Shown here piece after piece: positions 1 to 7,437 of a stretch of 64,000 bases of DNA; position 1 is the first letter of the stretch, and every line of letters starts with the position of its first letter. Location of the stretch: NCBI GenBank assembly GCA_015060005.1, contig SUZI01000002.1:154177-218176 (forward strand), in the 5' to 3' direction. The position numbers and the translations under genes are program-made. The notes beneath the pieces were generated by a model. That model did no database searches. It saw only the letters and a list, made by a program, of their open reading frames with translations, and was not told the origin of the DNA. Source of the stretch: Rikenellaceae bacterium. GTDB taxonomy: Bacteria; Bacteroidota; Bacteroidia; Bacteroidales; Rikenellaceae.

Positions 1-1814
1 ATTCGCATTTGGTAATTATGGAATGCTGTCTGCTCTGCTATCTGCTTCTCGTTAGCCTCAATCTGCTCCTCGAGGCTCTTCTTCTGGCGGAGGGTATCCT
101 CGGTGTGAGGCTTCATTGCGAGCTGGTTGAGCTCTGCCTGGTATTGCTTGGTCTGCTCCTGTAACTCGACGAGTTGCTTGCCACCGTGGTTGCGGATATA
201 TCGGTCGAGCTCGACGTTGTATGCCAGGAGCAAGCCCTTGCTGAAGAGCAGCGAGTTGTACGTCGTGTGCAGAGCTACTTTGTTGTCGCTCAGATTAGGT
301 ATGTAGTTCGATGCACTGAAGGTCATTATGTTACTCATATACTCCTCCCACAGGAACTCTCGCTCCGATGTTGTCATCGTTGCAAAGCGGTTGAATGTTA
401 TGGAGCATATTGTCTTGTAGAGTTGTTGCCAGAGGCTCGCTGCCCGCTCTTTGTCTCCTGCGTCAATATGATAGTTGCAAAGCATAAACAGACTCTCTAC
501 ATATATCTCGTGCGAAGTGCCGTAAAACTCCTTGCAGCTATCGTAAGCCTTTAACAGATAGGCGTAACCATTCTCCGTGTCATCCTGCTCGCTGTAGGCG
601 TAAGATATGGCGAGGAACATCTCGGGGATGCCCGAACGCATCTCCAGGTCGTACTCCTCGATCCACTTATCGGTTAGCTCGCCATACTCTATGCACGCAG
701 CATAGTTTTCTAACGAATAGTGGATTCTACATATTTGGGATGCTATCCACGAGAGCTGAGCAATATCTATTTCCACCTCTTCCCCAGCTCGGTAGTATAT
801 GTCGTAAGCCTGCTCAAAATACTTCAGGGCTGATTGCAGGTCATTCAGTCCCATATAACTCGAGCCTAATACATAAGAGACGAATGCCTTGTGCTCAAAG
901 GTAGGCTGGTCAACACCTTCGCATACCGCAATCATACTGCGATAAAGCTCTTCAGCCTCCTCTCTCTTGCCCAGCGATGAGTAGTATGATGCAAAGTTAA
1001 CTCCGTATTGAACATATAGTATGTCGCTTGCATCCCGTAACAGGTTAAGATATGGTTTAGCTCGCTCGGCATATTCCACAGCCTTGACGTAGTCGCCCTT
1101 AAGACCCTTTATGTCGGCAAGATTAAGCATAGCGATACCCGTCAGTGTTGTATCATTGCTCGAGTAGGCAACATCCTCCAAATAGTACTCTGCTGTGCTG
1201 TTGTCTGCGTTGCGATAGCTTATGTCGCCCAGCACCGTATACGTTATGTCGTGCATTAGATTTAATGACTCGACCTGCTCTCCCTCGCTCCCTGCAAGGT
1301 CTATTTGTTGGTCGGTGATTATTCTATCGGCTCTCAACATATAATTTTCCGCCGAATATAAGTCCTGCAAGTACCAATACGACACGCCCATCATACAGAG
1401 CAGCTCGCCATACGCATAACGATGCAACTCCTGATTTTCATCCAGCCAATACTCCGCTGTCGACAGGTGCTCTACCGCCTTTGTGTAGTCATTACGCTCA
1501 TAGCAGGCTTTGCCTATTATGCGGTGGCAGAGAGAGTGCTCGCCCGCATATTCTCCTCCGTCATCCTCTGCCTCTATCATCCGAAGAGCTTCGGTGGCAT
1601 ATTGTGAAGCCTCATCGTAGAGCCCTGCGTAGTGGTAGAAGTAGAATGCCAGCTTTAAGGTGGCTTTGATGCGGTCCTTGGCGTTCGTGCTCTGGGCGTA
1701 CTGCACCCTGAGCTCATCGACGAGTGCCTGGTCGTATCCTTGCGACTCTACACTCTGCGATGCAGCTGTGCCGATGCAGCATATTGCCAATATGGCTGTT
1801 ATGAAACGTCTCAT
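1..1814 (-). CDS. TPR-repeat protein, probable N-terminal part of a CHAT-domain protein (3' end outside window)
   Basis: The minus-strand frame is open from the ATG at 1814 to the window edge, about 604 residues with no stop. It begins with a short hydrophobic signal-like segment (MRRFITAILAICCIGTAASQ). Helical TPR-like units follow through about residue 430 (for example YDEASQYATEALRM, SAENYMLRAD, ALKYFEQAYDIYY). After that comes a segment with TSEREFLWEEY and SLLFSKGLLL, which in Bacteroidetes proteins usually links TPRs to a C-terminal CHAT (caspase-like) domain. That domain would lie left of the window, so its presence is inferred. The gene starts 48 bases downstream of the YD-repeat lipoprotein on the same strand, so the two may be co-transcribed. 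Alternative: a TPR protein ending without a peptidase domain. Confidence 0.7.
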   Translation of the reverse strand, partial: MRRFITAILAICCIGTAASQSVESQGYDQALVDELRVQYAQSTNAKDRIKATLKLAFYFYHYAGLYDEASQYATEALRMIEAEDDGGEYAGEHSLCHRIIGKACYERNDYTKAVEHLSTAEYWLDENQELHRYAYGELLCMMGVSYWYLQDLYSAENYMLRADRIITDQQIDLAGSEGEQVESLNLMHDITYTVLGDISYRNADNSTAEYYLEDVAYSSNDTTLTGIAMLNLADIKGLKGDYVKAVEYAERAKPYLNLLRDASDILYVQYGVNFASYYSSLGKREEAEELYRSMIAVCEGVDQPTFEHKAFVSYVLGSSYMGLNDLQSALKYFEQAYDIYYRAGEEVEIDIAQLSWIASQICRIHYSLENYAACIEYGELTDKWIEEYDLEMRSGIPEMFLAISYAYSEQDDTENGYAYLLKAYDSCKEFYGTSHEIYVESLFMLCNYHIDAGDKERAASLWQQLYKTICSITFNRFATMTTSEREFLWEEYMSNIMTFSASNYIPNLSDNKVALHTTYNSLLFSKGLLLAYNVELDRYIRNHGGKQLVELQEQTKQYQAELNQLAMKPHTEDTLRQKKSLEEQIEANEKQIAEQTAFHNYQMR

Positions 1815-1862
1815 TGTCCGGTGTGGTGTAAATATTCTCTTCTTCAACCTCTGCTTTGTCCG

Positions 1863-3281
1863 TTAGCGGTATTCGATGTGATACTCATAGAGCACGGAGT
1901 ATCCCAGTGCGAGCTCTCTCGATATCTTTTTGTGCGATATGCGGTTACCTTTGGCGTCGTACTCCAAGACAGAGTGTGAGGCTAACGTGCCTGCTTGGTA
2001 GAATTTGTACTCTTCGACACCATACTTACCATAACGAGTCTGCTCTCGCCACTCTTCTGCTTGTTCGTCATACTCTCTTGTGTTGTAATACCCTGTATCT
2101 ATCTTGTTTCCCTTGTTGTCGTATACGTTGTACTCGCGTGCGATAAGTTTGCCTTCGAGATACCGCTCACTCTTGAGCAGACGACCTTCGTCATCGTGGC
2201 TTACTAACGAGACCAGCGTTCCATCCTCGGTGTATGTCATCGTGCGATGCTCATTTGGCAACTCCTCATATTTGCAGAGTGTAACACTCCTTAGCTCACC
2301 TCTCTTCTTCTCGTCGAGCGAGCTGTAAAACTCCTGGCGAGTTATCCTCGCCTTTTCATCTCGCTCATATACCCACTGGTGCCTCTGATATCCAAACAAA
2401 GCATCATCATTGTATATTATCACATACTCTATCTTGTCGCCCCAGCGGTCGAGTTTGGTTATTCGGCGACTCACAGAACTCCACTCTTCGATTGTGGTGC
2501 CCTCCTCGCTATATTTTTGCTCGCGGTAGCTGATTAGGTTGCCCTCTGCGTCGTAGTTATTTTGTCGTGTGAGCCTCTTTGTGTCATCATAAATAAACTC
2601 TTCACGGAGCGTAACTCTGCCTATCTCGTCGCAAGAGATAATTTCTATCGGGTTGCCGACGTTGTCGTATCTTGTCTCCTTTGAGAGGTTCGGGCTCTCT
2701 TGCTTCTCCTTTGAGAGTTTGCCCTCGGAGTCAAACTCCACCACGCGACGCAGCTCCAACTCGCCATCGTATTGGTAGTGAACCTCCTCCACAATCTCTC
2801 CAGCAGCATTATAATACCTCATCTCTCGCACCTTGTTCTCTTGGTTGAGGTGTGTAAAACGCTTGAGGTTGCCCTCTGCGTCGTAGTCGTAGAGGTGTGT
2901 GAGCAGCAAGCTGCCATCGCCAAAATACTCCTTATATTCGGTTATCTTACCCTCGGCATTGTATGCTGAGGTCTGGACTATTCTCTCGTTGCCTGTGTTG
3001 TCTAACATCACCTCGCTCACCACATCGCCGTGGGTGTTGAATGTAAACCGCCTTGCCCGATATTGGCTCTTGTCGGCTTTGCCCTTGTCGTCAACGAAAT
3101 ATTGGTACTCTGTGAGTCTCTTCACGTCGCCATAGAGGGGAAACAACTCCTCGTTGTCCCAACCGTGTCGCTCGATTGTTTTATGTGAGGTGCTCTGAGC
3201 CTCGCACGACAGCGATACCACTAACATAGGCAGTAGTAGGGTGGCTCGCAGTAGATTGTTGAGGAGACTTTTCATAGTCAT
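1863..3281 (-). CDS. YD/RHS-like repeat lipoprotein
   Basis: 472-residue secreted protein. The N-terminus has a lipoprotein signal with Cys26 in LVVSLSC. A motif WDNEELFPLYGDVKRLTEY follows, then at least ten degenerate strand repeats of the type YDaeGnl..r (YDAEGNLKRF, YNAAGEIVEE, FDSEGKLSKE, YDNVGNPIEI, YDAEGNLISY, YDAKGNRISH). These resemble RHS/YD repeats that form beta wraps on the cell surface. There is no toxin-like C-terminal domain and no core-peptidase motif, so it is not a classical Rhs toxin. A shorter relative with the same WDNE..PLYGDV start lies at 16164-17117. Function unknown. The second Met (MKSLLNN) is an equally good start. Confidence 0.75.
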   Translation of the reverse strand: MTMKSLLNNLLRATLLLPMLVVSLSCEAQSTSHKTIERHGWDNEELFPLYGDVKRLTEYQYFVDDKGKADKSQYRARRFTFNTHGDVVSEVMLDNTGNERIVQTSAYNAEGKITEYKEYFGDGSLLLTHLYDYDAEGNLKRFTHLNQENKVREMRYYNAAGEIVEEVHYQYDGELELRRVVEFDSEGKLSKEKQESPNLSKETRYDNVGNPIEIISCDEIGRVTLREEFIYDDTKRLTRQNNYDAEGNLISYREQKYSEEGTTIEEWSSVSRRITKLDRWGDKIEYVIIYNDDALFGYQRHQWVYERDEKARITRQEFYSSLDEKKRGELRSVTLCKYEELPNEHRTMTYTEDGTLVSLVSHDDEGRLLKSERYLEGKLIAREYNVYDNKGNKIDTGYYNTREYDEQAEEWREQTRYGKYGVEEYKFYQAGTLASHSVLEYDAKGNRISHKKISRELALGYSVLYEYHIEYR

Positions 3282-3337
3282 AGATATTATTGATTTCTAC
3301 AAAGTTAATAAAATATTTGATATTGTGATGCTGTGGG

Positions 3338-3724
3338 CTACATCTTTTGGCAGATGATACGATATTGGTAGCCTCCCTCTGTACAGTCGATGACCAACTG
3401 TGAGTTGCCGAAGGCTGCCTTGACATTTTTGCCCGATGTGTAGCGGTTGGGCTTCACCTGGGTGAAGTGTCCTCCCTGCTCCGCCGAGAAACCTATCCAC
3501 AGCAGGTATGACTCTGGCTCTACAACGACACGTTGTCCCACGTATGCTGAGCTGCACAGGCGGCACTCGTCGATGACGCTCTCGCGGGGAGCTCCGTCGC
3601 TCTCGACGATGAGCTGTGTGCATACATAGTCGCCATATATCGACTCCGACGACTCGAGATAGGTGTTGCAGCCGGCGAGTGATAGTGTGAGGGCTGCGGC
3701 GAGGATTGAGAGGATAGTTTTCAT
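3338..3724 (-). CDS. small lipoprotein of unknown function
   Basis: 128 residues with a clear lipoprotein signal peptide; the lipobox LSLAGC puts the modified cysteine at residue 19. The mature part holds four further cysteines (in DYVCTQ, DECRLCSS and VIDCTE) and one near the C-terminus (IICQKM), which could form disulfides outside the cytoplasm. No family is recognised. It is transcribed divergently from the gene starting at 3904 and shares its 180-base upstream region. It lies upstream of the YD-repeat lipoprotein with a 56-base gap, so they may be co-expressed. Confidence 0.65.
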   Translation of the reverse strand: MKTILSILAAALTLSLAGCNTYLESSESIYGDYVCTQLIVESDGAPRESVIDECRLCSSAYVGQRVVVEPESYLLWIGFSAEQGGHFTQVKPNRYTSGKNVKAAFGNSQLVIDCTEGGYQYRIICQKM

Positions 3725-3841
3725 AGTGTGAAAGTTTTTAAGGTTTTTTGTTCTTGTTTCTAACCCTTTATCGCAGCGTGGAGCAAAAGGTAAACAGCTG
3801 CCGCAAAAAAAATCTCAAAAAAATGTGAGTAGCCCAAAAAT

Positions 3842-3872
3842 TTTGAGTTTTCGATTCTATTTATTATATTTG
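3842..3872 (+). promoter_or_regulatory. Bacteroidetes-type promoter
   Basis: TTTG at 3842-3845 and TATATTTG at 3865-3872 are separated by exactly 19 bases, a full match to the Bacteroidetes sigma-ABfr consensus (TTTG, 19-20, TAnnTTTG). The predicted transcription start is near 3878. This decides the start of the downstream gene: the GTG at 3883 would leave almost no leader, while the ATG at 3904 gives about 25 bases. Confidence 0.8.
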
Positions 3873-3903
3873 GTGTTGCATAGTGAGCCAAATCAGCAAA
3901 ATT

Positions 3904-4422
3904 ATGGATATACGCGAGCCTAAACCTTCGGATAAAAAGAGCCTTGAGGTCTGCTTCGTGCGGAATATCGAGGCGTTGCAGGAGCAACAGATTTTTTTGG
4001 TGATGAGAGATAAACTACCGCCTCGCAGCCTCGAGGATGAGAGCCTGGAGTCGAGCCCCTTCTCGTTGCTGAGGTTTCGTGTGGCTCACTCCGACAAGGC
4101 TTTTGCGTTGATGATAGATGCCGAGCCTGCGACAGAGGGCGATACCGATATCTGTTGCGAGCTACGCTTTGTGGCGGCAGGCGTCGAGCACGTCGTGGCG
4201 GCTCAGGCAGGTGGCGAACTTGTGCTGCTCGATGGCTGCGTGGCAGAGGGTGTGCGTAGCTTCTCGTCGATGCAGCACCCTGCGTTGGGTGGTAAGCGTA
4301 AGTGGCGTGTTGTGATGCTGCCTATGGCGTTGCTTGGCTCTGCGGTAGAGCACGTAACACTCTCCCTGGCGGTTGATGATGTGCGGGGCGGACGGTTCGA
4401 GGGCGAGCTGAAGATTGTGTAA
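3904..4422 (+). CDS. conserved hypothetical protein preceding a sugar-kinase-like gene
   Basis: 172 residues from the ATG at 3904 (MDIREPKP); a GTG at 3883 would add seven residues but nearly coincides with the predicted transcription start. No signal peptide or membrane segment. The second half alternates short hydrophobic strands with polar turns (RWRVVMLPMALLG, HVTLSLAVDDV), suggesting a beta-sandwich such as a carbohydrate-binding fold, but no signature is recognisable. The stop is 26 bases before the phosphotransferase gene and the promoter at 3842 serves both, so a role in the same sugar pathway is plausible. Function unknown. Confidence 0.6.
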   Translation: MDIREPKPSDKKSLEVCFVRNIEALQEQQIFLVMRDKLPPRSLEDESLESSPFSLLRFRVAHSDKAFALMIDAEPATEGDTDICCELRFVAAGVEHVVAAQAGGELVLLDGCVAEGVRSFSSMQHPALGGKRKWRVVMLPMALLGSAVEHVTLSLAVDDVRGGRFEGELKIV

Positions 4423-4448
4423 TTTTCCAAAAATAACCACATACTAAG

Positions 4449-5531
4449 ATGAACAAAGAGAGACTTTTTGCCATTGCCTCGCTCTTCGAGTTGGAGGGCA
4501 CGGTGGCTGACATCACCCCGCTGGGTGAGGGCTTTATCAACGACACCTTTATCGTTAAGACTGAGGGCGACAGCCCCAACTATATTCTTCAACGTAAGAA
4601 CCATCAGATATTTCCCGACGTACCGTCGATGATGGATAATATCCTCGCTGTTACGGAGCACATCAAGCGTAAGGTCGCCGACCCTATGCGTGAGACGCTG
4701 ACCGTCATACGTGCTCGCGATGGTAAGCTCTATGCCGAGGTGGATGGTAACTTCTGGGCTGTATGCCTCTTCATCGAGGGCACGTCGAGCTTCGACAGAG
4801 CCGACTCGCCCGAGTTAGCATATCAGGGAGGTGTCGGCATAGGTCGTTTCCAGGCGTTGCTCGCGGACTTTACCGAGCCTCTGAGCGAGACTATCAAGGG
4901 TTTTCATAACATACGCCACCGCTTCTCGCAGTGGGATGCAACCCTTGCTGCCGACCCCGTAGGCAGGGTTAAGGAGCTTGCGGAGGAGATTTCGTGGATT
5001 GAGAGCCGTCGTGAGCAGATGCTTGCCTTCTGGTCGAAGGTTGAGGATGGCACTATCCCTACCCACGTTACCCACAACGACACCAAGATTAGCAACATCC
5101 TCTTCGATAAGGCTTCGGGCGAGGTGCTGTGTGCTATCGACCTCGATACCGTTATGAGCTCTACGTCGCTCAACGACTTTGGCGATGCTATCCGCTCCTA
5201 TACCAACACAGGTGCCGAGGATGATAAGAATCTCGACAATGTGGAGATGGATTTGGAGATGTTCCGTGCCTACACCGCAGGCTACCTCTCGCAGCAGCGT
5301 GCCACGATGGTCGAGAGTGAGTTTGAGTATTTAGCCTTCTCGGGCTTGTATATCACCTTTGAGCAGGTGTTGCGTTTTCTGATGGACTACATCGACGGCG
5401 ACAAATACTACAAGACCGCCTACGATGGTCATAACCTTGTCCGCACCCACGCACAGTACAAGCTCCTTCAGAGTATGGAGCGACAGTACGAGCAGATGCA
5501 ATCTATCGTAGCCGAGGAGCGAGCACGATAA
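4449..5531 (+). CDS. phosphotransferase family kinase, N-acetylhexosamine 1-kinase-like
   Basis: 360-residue cytosolic protein of the APH/choline-kinase fold. Motifs in order: a nucleotide-binding loop region with GEGFINDTF (about residues 27-35); YILQRKNHQIFPDV (about 45-58), typical of NahK-like sugar kinases; the catalytic loop HNDTKISNILFD (about 209-220) with the HxDxxxxN signature; and the metal-binding IDLDTVM (about 230-236). This branch phosphorylates N-acetylhexosamines or related sugars at C1. In Bacteroidetes it is usually annotated only as an aminoglycoside phosphotransferase family protein. The neighbourhood gives no sign of antibiotic resistance. Second gene of a two-gene unit ended by the terminator at 5556. 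Exact substrate not determinable. Confidence 0.85.
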   Translation: MNKERLFAIASLFELEGTVADITPLGEGFINDTFIVKTEGDSPNYILQRKNHQIFPDVPSMMDNILAVTEHIKRKVADPMRETLTVIRARDGKLYAEVDGNFWAVCLFIEGTSSFDRADSPELAYQGGVGIGRFQALLADFTEPLSETIKGFHNIRHRFSQWDATLAADPVGRVKELAEEISWIESRREQMLAFWSKVEDGTIPTHVTHNDTKISNILFDKASGEVLCAIDLDTVMSSTSLNDFGDAIRSYTNTGAEDDKNLDNVEMDLEMFRAYTAGYLSQQRATMVESEFEYLAFSGLYITFEQVLRFLMDYIDGDKYYKTAYDGHNLVRTHAQYKLLQSMERQYEQMQSIVAEERAR

Positions 5532-5555
5532 CGCCGGCTATACAAATTCCACGTA

Positions 5556-5591
5556 AAAGGGCTGTCGCAACGTTTTGTTGGACAGCCCTTT
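5556..5591. terminator. rho-independent terminator hairpin between convergent genes
   Basis: Perfect 11-bp stem AAAGGGCTGTC (5556-5566) with GACAGCCCTTT (5581-5591) and a 14-base loop. It lies between the convergent kinase and desulfoferrodoxin genes, with A/T-rich flanks on both sides, so it can serve both. Stem and loop edges (GGCTGTCGCAAC and GTTGGACAGCC) recur in the terminator at 37273. Confidence 0.85.
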
Positions 5592-5610
5592 GTTGTTGGG
5601 AGTCGGCGTC

Positions 5611-5985
5611 TTACAGCTCGCTCTTCCAGAGTCCGTGCAGGTTGCAATACTCATACACTGCCACAGCCTTCTCCTCGCCCAAGTATATCGTAGCCTCTGG
5701 CTTATCGTTGAGGTCTACACGAATACCTCCTCGCTCGGTCTCGACATAGATGAATGCTATGTGGTGAGCCTCCTCCATAGGATGAGCCACCGAGCCCACC
5801 TTGACGTTGAGCAGACCGCCCTCGAGCAGTGTTGCTACGGGCACGTGCTTCTCGCCACTTGCATCTACGGTGTTGGGTATTAACTCCTCCATCTTCGCTC
5901 CGCAGCATACCAATGGTACGCCCGAGTCTACTACCTTGACAACGACGTTGCCACAGGTCGAACACTTATAAAATTTTGTTGCCAT
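5611..5985 (-). CDS. desulfoferrodoxin (superoxide reductase)
   Basis: 124 residues from the ATG at 5985 (MATKFYKC); a longer frame starts at 6054 but runs through the terminator of the upstream gene. N-terminal desulforedoxin-type iron site: CSTC (Cys7/Cys10 region) and a vicinal CC in PLVCCGAK. The C-terminal neelaredoxin domain carries the superoxide-reducing Fe(His4Cys) ligands: EKHVPV, VAHPMEEAHHIAF and CNLHGLWKS. It reduces superoxide to hydrogen peroxide without making oxygen, a typical defence of strict anaerobes, using rubredoxin-like electron donors in the cytoplasm. It sits downstream of ferritin and thioredoxin genes on the same strand, forming an iron and redox stress group, though a terminator separates it from ferritin. 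Confidence 0.95.
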   Translation of the reverse strand: MATKFYKCSTCGNVVVKVVDSGVPLVCCGAKMEELIPNTVDASGEKHVPVATLLEGGLLNVKVGSVAHPMEEAHHIAFIYVETERGGIRVDLNDKPEATIYLGEEKAVAVYEYCNLHGLWKSEL

Positions 5986-6009
5986 ATATCTTTGCGTTTT
6001 TGTCGGTTG

Positions 6010-6048
6010 AAAAATTTGTGGGGCAGGGGCATAAGCCAACAGCCCCAC
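6010..6048 (-). terminator. terminator downstream of ferritin
   Basis: On the minus strand a 7-bp stem GTGGGGC/GCCCCAC (plus-strand arms 6018-6024 and 6042-6048) is followed by AAATTTTT. It lies between the ferritin stop and the desulfoferrodoxin start, so the latter probably has its own promoter or depends on readthrough. Confidence 0.65.
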
Positions 6049-6101
6049 TGTCAAAAAATATCAATTCACTTAAAAAACAAACACTCTATCTGTATTATCT
6101 G

Positions 6102-6626
6102 TTATTCTGCTCCCGAAGCCAAAGGTGAAGCCTGGGTGTAGGTGCGTGCTGCAAGCTCCTTATCGAGCTGATACATACCATACTTGTCGCCCTCTACCGA
6201 CTCAGCTGCGAATATCATATCGCGTGCCGACTCCTCCTCCTCGACCTGCTCGTCGACAAACCACACGAGCATATTTGATGATGCGAAATCGCGGTCCTCG
6301 GCTGCTATGGCTGCCAAGTTGTTGATAAGACCCGTTACCACCTTCTCGTGCTTGAGTGTCTCCTGGAACATCTCGAGTACCGAGTCCCACTCTGTGCGTA
6401 CAGGCTCGATAGGCTTCAGACATACCTTACCGTCGCGTGAGTTGATGTAGTTCATCAATATGCGAGCGTGATCCTGCTCCTCTAACCACTGCACGTAGAA
6501 CCAGTTGGCTACGCCCTTCAGTCCCTTTGCCTCGGCGTCCATCGACATCGAGAGGTAGAGATATGCCGACCATAACTCGGCGTTAATCTGCTCGTTGAGA
6601 GCTGCGTGTAATTTCTCGCTTAACAT
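6102..6626 (-). CDS. ftnA: non-haem ferritin
   Basis: 174 residues, normal length for bacterial ferritin. All ferroxidase-site positions known from E. coli FtnA are present: Glu17, Glu50, His53, Glu94, Gln127 and Glu130. The four-helix bundle is complete, and no haem-binding Met of bacterioferritin is evident. It oxidises Fe(II) and stores it as a ferric mineral inside a 24-subunit cytoplasmic shell, which limits Fenton chemistry. It lies between a thioredoxin and a superoxide reductase gene on the same strand. The ATG at 6626 follows an A/T-rich leader; no Shine-Dalgarno is visible, as usual in this phylum. Confidence 0.95.
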   Translation of the reverse strand: MLSEKLHAALNEQINAELWSAYLYLSMSMDAEAKGLKGVANWFYVQWLEEQDHARILMNYINSRDGKVCLKPIEPVRTEWDSVLEMFQETLKHEKVVTGLINNLAAIAAEDRDFASSNMLVWFVDEQVEEEESARDMIFAAESVEGDKYGMYQLDKELAARTYTQASPLASGAE

Positions 6627-6677
6627 AGTTTCAAAAATTTTAAGGGTTTTCTAATATTTTGTTTGTGTTATAGTCGT

Positions 6678-7031
6678 TTATTTAATCAATGCGTTGAGCT
6701 TCTCGCGGAGCTCAGCCTTTGGTCTGCCACCCATCACTCTCTCGGGCTCTCCCTCTGTGGGGATAAATATGAGAGTCGGTATGGTGCGTATGCCAAAGAG
6801 TGCCGAGAGCTCCTCTTCTTCGTCGACATTGACCTTGTATATGTCGACCTTGCCCTCATACTCCTCTGCCAGCTCGTCAATCACGGGCGAGAGCATCTTG
6901 CAGGGTCCGCACCACGAAGCGTAGAAGTCTATCAGTGCGGGACGTGAGCCCAAAAATTTCCACTCTGTTGTCTGCTCGAAGTCTGCCACGCGGCGGCGGA
7001 AGCCCTCTTTTGTTAAATGTATCGCTGTCAT
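6678..7031 (-). CDS. trxA: thioredoxin
   Basis: 117 residues with a single thioredoxin fold. The active site FYASWCGPCKM has the classical WCGPC (Cys at about 42 and 45), and the conserved cis-Pro follows in RTIPTLIF. There is no signal peptide, so it acts in the cytoplasm. It has about ten extra N-terminal residues compared with E. coli TrxA. It keeps cytoplasmic disulfides reduced and donates electrons to peroxidases and reductases. First gene of the minus-strand stress group, with a good promoter at 7073-7103. A generic thioredoxin cannot be assigned a specific partner from sequence. Confidence 0.9.
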   Translation of the reverse strand: MTAIHLTKEGFRRRVADFEQTTEWKFLGSRPALIDFYASWCGPCKMLSPVIDELAEEYEGKVDIYKVNVDEEEELSALFGIRTIPTLIFIPTEGEPERVMGGRPKAELREKLNALIK

Positions 7032-7072
7032 AGTTATCTGCTGTTTTTATGTTTTTCTCTGTTTTTCTACTG

Positions 7073-7103
7073 CAAAGATAGAGCCAACAGCAGAGCCTGC
7101 AAC
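7073..7103 (-). promoter_or_regulatory. Bacteroidetes-type promoter of the thioredoxin gene
   Basis: On the minus strand TATCTTTG (plus 7073-7080) is preceded, 19 bases upstream, by GTTG (plus 7100-7103), one mismatch from TTTG. The leader to the ATG at 7031 is about 35 bases. Confidence 0.6.
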
Positions 7104-7301
7104 GCCAAAATGATTGTTATTTCAAATAGCCTCATAAGTTGGGCTTATAGCGAGCCGTGCACCCGCGAAGGCGAGTGTCAGGGCTCTAAAAGGGTGAAAA
7201 ATTTTCTCATATCGTCGTTCTCTTTCCAACAAAGATACAAATTATTCACAACTTTGTTGTGCTATTGTTGATTATTTGTTTGCTAAATATTGTGCCGAAA
7301 G

Positions 7302-7333
7302 GTTGTCTTTTCCCGATATTGCGATTATCTTTG
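7302..7333 (+). promoter_or_regulatory. Bacteroidetes-type promoter of the TonB receptor/lipoprotein pair
   Basis: GTTG at 7302-7305, a 20-base spacer and TATCTTTG at 7326-7333. The predicted transcript starts near 7340 and has a leader of about 100 A-rich bases before the ATG at 7438. The rest of the 406-base gene-free region (7032-7437) holds only this promoter and the divergent one; no RNA structure was evident. Confidence 0.6.
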
Positions 7334-7437
7334 CGGAGCAAAGAAAAAACAAAAACGACCACTCAGCGATATAATAGACAGATATACAATCAGTTATACC
7401 AAATAAATTCATTCATTAATCATTAAACAAAGCATTT

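Noticed and set aside
1863..3281. Rhs toxin
   Set aside because: YD-like repeats are present but there is no RHS core peptidase motif and no variable toxin C-terminus, and the protein has a lipoprotein signal.
4449..5531. Aminoglycoside resistance gene
   Set aside because: The APH fold is shared with sugar kinases, and YILQRKNHQIF plus the neighbourhood fit a NahK-like kinase better.
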